Source: RUG14223 sp051881075
Lineage (GTDB): Bacteria > Bacillota > Clostridia > Oscillospirales > Acutalibacteraceae
Length of the DNA: 12,664 nt
Assembly (NCBI GenBank): GCA_051881075.1
Contig: JBJEPE010000058.1
Coordinates: 1-12,664 of the forward strand
Reading direction: 5' to 3'
Part shown: positions 7,682 through 12,664 of the stretch, in pieces
How the letters are laid out: each line of letters starts with the position of its first letter
Numbering within the stretch: the first letter of the stretch is position 1
Program-made: the position numbers and the translations under genes
The notes under the pieces: generated by a model
The model's database searches: none
Told to the model about the DNA's origin: nothing
Seen by the model: the letters and a program-made list of their open reading frames with translations, nothing else

Positions 7682-8001
7682 AAATTATCTCTCCTTTTTT
7701 CTATAATTGTAAATTCATAAGTGGTCTTATAACGCTGGATATCCTCAATCCACACACGTGATGTTTTTCTCCATGTGATTCCATTACAATTTAAAACTTT
7801 CTCTATAGATTTTATTAAAGTATCATCCTTAGTCTGCTCGTAGATTTCAAGCAAATAATTGTGTTCATAAATGGCGTTAATCTCGTCCGGTCCATCTGTT
7901 AAAACTTCTTCTAAATAGACCATATATGTACCTGATGGTACTTTTTTAAAATGCGATTCTGTTAAAGGTATTTCTATACCGGAGAAAAGTTTATTAATCA
8001 T
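7654..8001 (-). CDS. probable tail completion / tail terminator-type protein
   Basis: This 115-residue protein sits between the gp10-like gene and the major tail gene, where siphophages carry the protein that ends the tail tube and joins it to the neck. It fits that group in size and pattern: a helical start, a mid-protein strand (GTYMVYLEEV), a conserved-looking NYLLEIYEQTKDDTLIKSIE block in which a strand leads into a helix, and a strand-rich end (YKTTYEFTIIE). The ATG at 8001 overlaps the previous stop by 8 bp and has AAAGGA about 8 nt upstream. The exact family is uncertain. It could also be called a minor capsid or head-tail joining protein. Confidence 0.65.
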   Translation of the reverse strand: MINKLFSGIEIPLTESHFKKVPSGTYMVYLEEVLTDGPDEINAIYEHNYLLEIYEQTKDDTLIKSIEKVLNCNGITWRKTSRVWIEDIQRYKTTYEFTIIEKRRDNLCQILNQHL

Positions 8002-8383
8002 TTTTTAAAATCCTTTCTACGTCATTTTCATATGATGGGATAACCTCAGAAACCGCTTTCTCTAAAAAATCACTGCCACGAGTACGACCACCATTACGAG
8101 TTACGTGACCATTTATAAGTAAATGAGTAAGTCTATAATCGCTACCCTTGACATACCAATAATAAATTTTATTGCCTCTTTTAGCAAAATTCTCTTGATA
8201 TGATATGCTTCTTTTATAGTGTCCCCGGCGTTTACCGACCGGGGCACTAGCTTTTGTTATTTTGACAAGGTTTTTAATTGCTCTTAATCCCGCTTTATTA
8301 ACTTCATTTGTGATATTATCACTGTAAAGCGTAAGCTGTTTATTAATAGCGCCAGATAATTCATCTACTTTAATGTTACTCAT
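7994..8383 (-). CDS. HK97 gp10-like neck protein
   Basis: This 129-residue protein belongs by pattern to the HK97 gp10-like family, predicted to act at the head-tail interface. Diagnostic stretches are APVGKRRGHYKRSISY (47-62), matching the family's 'PV-x-G-xx-xx-SI' core, and LINGHVTRNGGRTRGSDFLEKAV (split as LINGHV 89-94, GGRTRG 98-103, DFLEKAV 105-111). It is basic in the middle, with helical ends. The ATG at 8383 overlaps the previous gene by 8 bp, and CGGAGAG lies 4 nt upstream of it. Confidence 0.87.
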   Translation of the reverse strand: MSNIKVDELSGAINKQLTLYSDNITNEVNKAGLRAIKNLVKITKASAPVGKRRGHYKRSISYQENFAKRGNKIYYWYVKGSDYRLTHLLINGHVTRNGGRTRGSDFLEKAVSEVIPSYENDVERILKND

Positions 8384-8684
8384 AAAACTCTCCGGTTAAT
8401 TTAACTTCTCTATGACCTTCCATATAATCGTCATAATCGATTATTCTATATGGCTTGTCTCGATAAACAATGCGATATAGCTGAACATTATAAGCAACGT
8501 CACTGATTTTTGATGTATATGGAATTTTAAAAACTAGCTTATGTTTATAAGCAAGAGTCCCACCGGTTAAATTAACATCACCAAGATTTTTATTAACGCT
8601 GGCATGACACTTAATAAAATCGCACCATTCTTCTGTGTCAACGTTTAAACGCTGTATCATTATCGGCTTATCATAGATTGCCAT
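8376..8684 (-). CDS. phage head-tail adaptor protein (SPP1 gp16 / phage_H_T_join type)
   Basis: This 102-residue, beta-rich protein is predicted to form the ring beneath the connector that closes the filled head. Family-like features are the N-terminal IMIQRLN-x-DTEEW pattern, the KHKLVFKIPYTSKI strand and the paired RIVYRDKPYRIIDYDDYMEGHREVKL region (residues about 72-97), which matches the usual 'f.y.gk.Y.I..i.d....r..l.l' ending. The ATG at 8684 has a near-perfect AGGAGGT about 8 nt upstream, within the connector gene it overlaps by 14 bp. Confidence 0.85.
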   Translation of the reverse strand: MAIYDKPIMIQRLNVDTEEWCDFIKCHASVNKNLGDVNLTGGTLAYKHKLVFKIPYTSKISDVAYNVQLYRIVYRDKPYRIIDYDDYMEGHREVKLTGEFYE

Positions 8685-8982
8685 TATCTATTACCTCCTG
8701 ATACTCAAGCTGTGATTGAAAAATTAGCGTTTTTACGAGATTTCTTTGTCCGGCATCGTTTTTTGCAGACAACTCTCTATTATAATATAAATCGCCTACA
8801 TAAATCAGTGCGAGCTCGTCAAGCTTTTCATGACATTTCATGATTTGATAAGCATTTTTGCCGACGGCTCCTTCTACTAAACTTTTTGCGGTATTAACAC
8901 ACCGAGTGACTATAGAAGTTATTTCTTCGTCGGCATTATCAGCATAACCGAGATATATAAGCGCATCCTGTACAGTTATCAT
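8671..8982 (-). CDS. head-tail connector protein (HK97 gp6 / phage_connect_1 type)
   Basis: This 103-residue all-helical protein is predicted to bind the portal and form the first ring of the neck. It follows the family pattern: MITVQDALIYLGYADNADEEI, a helix with cysteine (TRCVNTAKSLVEGAVG), and a long C-terminal helix ending QSQLEYQEV. The gene begins at ATG 8982, overlapping the capsid stop as ATGA. I see no good ribosome binding site, so it probably depends on ribosomes finishing the capsid gene. Confidence 0.86.
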   Translation of the reverse strand: MITVQDALIYLGYADNADEEITSIVTRCVNTAKSLVEGAVGKNAYQIMKCHEKLDELALIYVGDLYYNRELSAKNDAGQRNLVKTLIFQSQLEYQEVIDNGNL

Positions 8983-10316
8983 GCTGTCGCCACAGAGTTG
9001 AGCATGTAACCATTAACGAACGCATCCGAATCCTTGATTTTAAAATCAGCCCTCATGGTACCTTTTAAAATAGTACCGTCATTTTCAAATGCGTTAAACG
9101 CTGATTCACCGCTTCCTACGGTTGCGGAGTCAGATATCTTTATGCTCAAGGCCTTTCTGTCAAACATTTTTACTGCATCGAAAAGGGAGCCGAGAATCAT
9201 AGGTATTTTTTTATCGGTAACTTCATAATAAGTCTTAATATCATCAACATTCGGCTCAGCTACAAGAGAGTAAGTGTATGGTGACTCATTTGTACCGCTG
9301 CCGCTGCGTGTATAATACTGCTTGTCCGATGAAATAGTACTATCTTTAGTCATAGTGTACACATCTTCATTTGGTAAGTACTGTGTCGGGGCCTCGATTA
9401 TCGGGATAAAATTACCGCCGATATCAAGTATAGGTCTGCCATTACTATCTCTATCAAGAAGCTTACGACCGTTCTCGTCCTTTCGCTTTGTGAAATAGCT
9501 ATATCCATTCGCATTGGTGTATAGTGCAGTACTAGATTTATACACTGAACCAAGTGTAATATTTAGCTGATCCTCAATAGAATCAATAGATGTAAATTCT
9601 ATTGCTGTGTTACTCTTTAATAGCTCAAATGTCTTTCTATTGCACGTAGCAATTCTTTGACTTCCGAGCCAATCTTTCAAGAAGTTGACAGTATTCGCAG
9701 AAGCATCATCAATGAGTTCATTTGTCAATGCAGTAAATCCCGAGTACTTTTTTATTTGGAAATTTAGAGTAGAGAATTGCGGCTTCCCTGCACCCGGGAT
9801 ACCTCCACCCTCAGCAACTTCTCTAAAGCCGTTGAGTTGCTCTCTGGTATGATATACCCTGCTTCCGGTGTTAGTATTAACATATTCTTTATCTATGTAA
9901 TCAAGCACACTAAATGAATCTGATTTGTATTCATTTATAGTCGTCTGGATATCCTGCGGTACAAGATATCCGCCGTCAGTATTAATACCCTCATTTAAGT
10001 AACTTTTTCTCTCGTCCTCTGTGGGAACAAACCTTCTTTTTGTTGCATCAGCGAATGCTTTATCGCTAACACTAAGACCGCCACTTGTATCGCCTCTTTC
10101 ACCATTATCAAATACCGCTTGAGAAAGTGGGTTTACTGTAAATCTCTTACTCTGAATTTCAGCGGTTTTCTCGGCAAGCGCAAGAGACTTTTCAATTTCA
10201 GTGGCCTCATCATAAGCTTTTTGCGCAGCAGATATGTCGCCATCGTTTAAAAATTGATCTGCCTCGTCACATTTCTTTTGTAAGTCAAACCGCAATTTTC
10301 TAATATCTGGTTTCAT
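8979..10316 (-). CDS. HK97-fold major capsid protein with N-terminal scaffold-like segment
   Basis: This 445-residue protein is predicted to build the icosahedral shell. Residues 1-60 are charged and coiled-coil-like (RKLRFDLQKKCDEADQFL), and residues to about 105 form the delta segment that acts as an internal scaffold in HK97-type phages and is then removed by the protease. No separate scaffold gene is present. The mature core begins near NEGINTDGGYLVPQDI (108-123), a very typical HK97 capsid motif. FTALTNELIDDA (194-205), IPIIEAP (304-310) and KKIPMILGSLFDAVKMFDRKA (split across 369-389) are also classic. Residues about 317-366 look like an insertion between those last two blocks. The start at ATG 10316 has AAAGGAG about 9 nt upstream, formed by the protease gene's final codons. 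Confidence 0.96.
   Translation of the reverse strand: MKPDIRKLRFDLQKKCDEADQFLNDGDISAAQKAYDEATEIEKSLALAEKTAEIQSKRFTVNPLSQAVFDNGERGDTSGGLSVSDKAFADATKRRFVPTEDERKSYLNEGINTDGGYLVPQDIQTTINEYKSDSFSVLDYIDKEYVNTNTGSRVYHTREQLNGFREVAEGGGIPGAGKPQFSTLNFQIKKYSGFTALTNELIDDASANTVNFLKDWLGSQRIATCNRKTFELLKSNTAIEFTSIDSIEDQLNITLGSVYKSSTALYTNANGYSYFTKRKDENGRKLLDRDSNGRPILDIGGNFIPIIEAPTQYLPNEDVYTMTKDSTISSDKQYYTRSGSGTNESPYTYSLVAEPNVDDIKTYYEVTDKKIPMILGSLFDAVKMFDRKALSIKISDSATVGSGESAFNAFENDGTILKGTMRADFKIKDSDAFVNGYMLNSVATA
9219..9368 (-). other. insertion of about 50 residues within the capsid protein
   Basis: Capsid residues about 317-366 interrupt what is usually a short link between the IPIIEAP and KKIPMILG blocks. 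The segment is rich in Tyr, Thr and Ser and reads as short strands separated by a glycine loop: VYTMTKDSTI, KQYYTRSGSGTNESPYTYS, then VDDIKTYYEV. The KQYY and KTYY parts look like a weak internal repeat. In the HK97 fold this lies near the outward-facing A-domain, so it may be exposed. Boundaries are estimates. Confidence 0.6.
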
Positions 10317-10318
10317 TT

Positions 10319-10993
10319 TTAATGTCTCCTTTTTAATTTTATTATTTCTATTTTTAATTGCAAAATAGATATCTCGTCATTAAATGACTTGCTGACGCCT
10401 GCACACTTTTGAGCCGGTACGGCAACAAGTGAAAATTCATATGCATCAACAGGTTCATCAAGTATTTTATAGCATTTCTTGCCGTCATACTCTCTACCGG
10501 ATATATGTGTACATGTTTTTGAAATAGTATCTTTACCACAGATCGAACATGTGCGTTTAGAAATCGCACAGCTAACACTGCCTTCTTTTTTAATACCTGC
10601 ATTTATCTCAGCTATTAAATCAGAATTACTTTTAGTTTTTACCATATAACAATACGCAATAAGTTGTGTGTATGGCTCACCGTCAACGCATTTCAATGCC
10701 TCATCTGTTGACAAATCGGTTTTATAAATTCGTGCAATCTGATTATCAGCGATCGCTACATGGTCTTTTATAACAGTTCTATTTTTGAAAAATTCTGATA
10801 AACCAGATAATGCTTTAATTGAGAATTTTTCAAAATCACGATCTAGGGCGTTATCACACAATACCGCTTTAAAGGTATATATATCGTCTTTTGTTAAAGT
10901 ACCTAACGATAAGTTATTTATCAATGCTAGGTCGCTGTCTGGCAAATCCGTCATAGCTTTTAATGTAACGGATTTAAAAACTTTATCAGACAT
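10319..10993 (-). CDS. prohead maturation protease (S78-like) with Cys/His cluster
   Basis: This 224-residue protein is predicted to cleave the capsid delta segment during head maturation. It lies between portal and capsid genes, as is standard. Seen features are ALDRDFEKFS (49-58), like the family's conserved DR segment, a candidate catalytic His78 in VIKDH, a candidate catalytic Ser139 or Ser141 in EGSVSCAIS, and EFSLVAVPAQ (186-195), matching the 'E.S.V..PA' motif. Between these lies a cluster, CSIC at 149-152 and CTH at 161-163, that could bind zinc. The C-terminus is a lysine-rich helix. I chose ATG 10993 (MSDKVF) over ATG 11014, because AGAGAGGGGG lies 7 nt before it and the longer frame overlaps the portal with no such site. 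The catalytic residues are inferred from family position. Confidence 0.85.
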   Translation of the reverse strand: MSDKVFKSVTLKAMTDLPDSDLALINNLSLGTLTKDDIYTFKAVLCDNALDRDFEKFSIKALSGLSEFFKNRTVIKDHVAIADNQIARIYKTDLSTDEALKCVDGEPYTQLIAYCYMVKTKSNSDLIAEINAGIKKEGSVSCAISKRTCSICGKDTISKTCTHISGREYDGKKCYKILDEPVDAYEFSLVAVPAQKCAGVSKSFNDEISILQLKIEIIKLKRRH

Positions 10994-10997
10994 TTTC

Positions 10998-12287
10998 TCA
11001 CCCCCTCTCTTCATCAGCTATACTCTTATACTGATAACCCAGCTTCGTCAGAGGTATATTACTACCGTTACACATCAGCTGATCTCCACCCGGTTTTGCC
11101 GGTAAGCCTGTCAAAGCTCGTGCTTCATTGGGCGTATAGCGTCCGCTGTTTACTCCAGCTTGTAAAATTTCACTCTGTGTTTTTTGGTCGACCCGCAACA
11201 GCGCAAGGGTGTTGAAAGCAATCTTTATACCTTGCGATTGCTCATCTTCAGGTATAAGTTTATATGTAAATTCCTCCTCGTACTGCTTAACATTGACGGA
11301 CAATGTATCTATGAGAAATGCAATCTGCTGGGCTTCTGTATTTGAATAGCTTGATTTTGTATAATCACCTATTTGAAATGGTTTAACACCAAAAGCACTT
11401 GCAATCTTTAGAGCACTGAATTGAGATAGTTCAAGAAATTGACTGTCAGCTAATTTTAAATTTAGCGGTACAAGATCCGTTCCGATAGGCAACGGTAAAA
11501 TATTGCTGATACCTCCACTTTTAAGTCTGCGGTTTTTAAACTCTTCAATTCCCTGAACTAATCGTTCCCTGTATTGCTCATTGATATCGCCTGTATAATG
11601 TAATACCGCCTTTGCTGTCATTCCAGAGTCGTACATATCATTTAACATTTTTTGCGCTTTTACATTACCTCTTAATGTTTCAAGCAGCTGTTCTCTGACA
11701 CTTTTTCCGACTAAACCATTAAAAGTTAAATGACTTTTTACGTGAATTACGTCCTCTTGGGGAATTACAATAATATTACCTGCATTTGTAGTTACTTCAT
11801 AAAATACATTTCCATCAAGCAAACCAGCATTATCGACATAAATTTGAACATTGCTAGGATTTATAGGAATAAGCTGAGTTCGTCTTGGATTAGTATCATC
11901 AATATAAGCATATCCGTTTCCGAAGTGATTACGGCAATTTTCAAGCATAGTAAAAAACGTAGTTGCAGTCATATTTTGATTAGGTCTTAAATTAAGCATT
12001 TGATAATACCTGTGATTGTATAGATTTTTAACTCCATACTCTGCAGTCTTTTGCTGCACTTTCATTGGAAGCTTACCCATACTTTCACCCAAAACTTTCA
12101 TGCATGTGAAATAAGTAGATTCACATAATACAGAACTTTCAGCACTAGTAAAAATTCTAGTAAAAATTTTTGATAAATCTGTAAATGATGCATCGTTTAT
12201 TTCTTCAAGGCTTTTATTTAATATGTCATAATTATTAAATGCTGTAAATGCCGCTTTCATCCTGCCTTTTAGTTCTTTTAATTTCAT
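10998..12287 (-). CDS. HK97-family portal protein
   Basis: This 429-residue protein is predicted to form the dodecameric ring at one capsid vertex through which DNA enters and leaves. Family features are AESSVLCESTYFTCMKVL near residue 49 and GESMGKLPMKV (67-77), HFGNGYAYI (121-129) with the following PINPSNVQIYVD, EDVIHVKSH (178-186), and the strongly typical ASAFGVKPFQIGDYTKSSYSN (split: ASAFGV 296-301, PFQIGD 303-308, YSN 314-316). NTEAQ follows directly. The C-terminal RYTPNEARALTGLPAKPGGDQL is also standard for these portals. It begins at ATG 12287, 3 bp after the terminase stop, with GGTGG across the terminase end as a modest ribosome binding site. Its stop is 4 bp before the protease start. 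Confidence 0.96.
   Translation of the reverse strand: MKLKELKGRMKAAFTAFNNYDILNKSLEEINDASFTDLSKIFTRIFTSAESSVLCESTYFTCMKVLGESMGKLPMKVQQKTAEYGVKNLYNHRYYQMLNLRPNQNMTATTFFTMLENCRNHFGNGYAYIDDTNPRRTQLIPINPSNVQIYVDNAGLLDGNVFYEVTTNAGNIIVIPQEDVIHVKSHLTFNGLVGKSVREQLLETLRGNVKAQKMLNDMYDSGMTAKAVLHYTGDINEQYRERLVQGIEEFKNRRLKSGGISNILPLPIGTDLVPLNLKLADSQFLELSQFSALKIASAFGVKPFQIGDYTKSSYSNTEAQQIAFLIDTLSVNVKQYEEEFTYKLIPEDEQSQGIKIAFNTLALLRVDQKTQSEILQAGVNSGRYTPNEARALTGLPAKPGGDQLMCNGSNIPLTKLGYQYKSIADEERG
11001..11010 (-). promoter_or_regulatory. ribosome binding site that fixes the protease start
   Basis: AGAGAGGGGG in the last portal codons lies 7 nt upstream of ATG 10993. It would be inside the coding region if the alternative start at 11014 were used, so it supports the shorter protease. 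Confidence 0.65.
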
Positions 12288-12290
12288 TTT

Positions 12291-12664
12291 TTACCACCCC
12301 ATTCTTGATAAATAGTCACCAAGGATATTGTTAATTTGCTTATCTTTACACTCAGTAATACCCGTTATAAGTCTAACTGCGTGTGCATCAACAAAAGCAT
12401 CGTCCGGGTCGATACGACTATGTTTTTGATGTGGTTTTTTGTCAATCTTAACCTCGCCGAAGCTGTTTCTTACCAAGGCAGCATTTATCATAGACCAGCT
12501 TAAAAGTTCATCTTCAATATCATACTCAACCTTACCGCTTTTTACTAAGAGCTGTATATCAACAGTTGCGTCGTTAAGATTGCGTGCGCTCTGCGTTATT
12601 TGTATAACCGGGCAACCAAATTCTTCTAAGTCTTGTAGTATGCCGGCTATATTATGAGGGTCCG
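12291..12664 (-). CDS. terminase large subunit, C-terminal nuclease part (5' end cut by window edge)
   Basis: The frame is open from the window edge to TAA 12293-12291, giving 123 visible C-terminal residues. It is predicted to be the end of the DNA-packaging motor, in the RNase H-like nuclease domain that cuts the concatemer. Seen features are ILQDLEEFGCPVIQITQS, a conserved-looking helix-strand unit, SWSMINAALVRNSFGEVKIDK, which matches the 'W...N......g..k.dK' block, and RIDPDDAFVDAHAV, where Asp85 or Asp87/88 (visible-fragment numbering) would be the last metal ligand. This is the Terminase_1 pattern. The internal ATG at 12491 is not the true start, because the reading frame and the family match continue upstream of it. 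The ATPase domain lies outside the window. Confidence 0.93.
   Translation of the reverse strand, partial: DPHNIAGILQDLEEFGCPVIQITQSARNLNDATVDIQLLVKSGKVEYDIEDELLSWSMINAALVRNSFGEVKIDKKPHQKHSRIDPDDAFVDAHAVRLITGITECKDKQINNILGDYLSRMGW

Noticed and set aside
10354..10602. Minus-strand frame within the protease gene
   Set aside because: It is an alternate frame of the protease region covering the Cys/His part, with no ribosome binding site or recognisable sequence.
10994..11014. Longer start for the protease (MKRGGEK extension)
   Set aside because: The extension is the ribosome binding site region read as codons. ATG 10993 has proper spacing.
12291..12491. A complete small gene of 66 codons starting at 12491
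   Set aside because: The frame continues upstream to the window edge with conserved terminase sequence, so this is the C-terminal end of a larger gene.

Overview
The window is one strand-consistent block of late genes from a tailed phage or prophage with siphovirus (long, non-contractile tail) architecture. Every gene reads on the minus strand, so biological order runs from high to low coordinates. The DNA is AT-rich, with strong AGGAGG-type ribosome binding sites and frequent short gene overlaps. The protein families (HK97-type portal and capsid, TP901-type tape measure, TcdE/phage-type holin, Amidase_3 endolysin) suggest a low-GC Bacillota host, most likely Clostridia. No integrase, repressor or host gene is in view, so prophage and free phage cannot be told apart.

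Layout in transcription order. (1) DNA packaging and head, 12664-8979: C-terminal end of the large terminase, HK97-family portal, a prohead protease carrying a Cys/His cluster, and an HK97-fold major capsid protein with its own N-terminal scaffold-like segment and an unusual insertion. (2) Neck and head-tail joining, 8982-7654: connector, adaptor, HK97 gp10-like protein and a tail-completion-type protein. (3) Tail, 7681-1058: major tail protein, the paired tail assembly chaperones made by a -1 programmed ribosomal frameshift, a 1068-residue tape measure, Dit, and a tail hub (Tal) protein ending in a probable pyocin-knob-like domain. (4) Lysis, 1015-1: holin, then the catalytic part of a zinc N-acetylmuramoyl-L-alanine amidase cut by the window edge.

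How it works together: terminase pumps DNA through the portal into a procapsid built from the capsid protein and matured by the protease. The neck proteins close the head and accept a tail whose length is set by the tape measure, with help from the G and G-T chaperones. Dit and Tal form the tail tip, and the Tal C-terminal domain is a candidate receptor-binding module. Holin and amidase then release progeny.

The clearest non-routine signal is the frameshift element at 6708-6750: an in-frame A AAA AAC heptamer, a 5-nt spacer holding the zero-frame stop, and a perfect 13-bp hairpin. It explains an otherwise geneless 280-bp gap as the T half of a 211-residue G-T fusion. I found no defence island, CRISPR, tRNA, IS or clearly undescribed system. 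The remaining points of interest are variations within known phage proteins.
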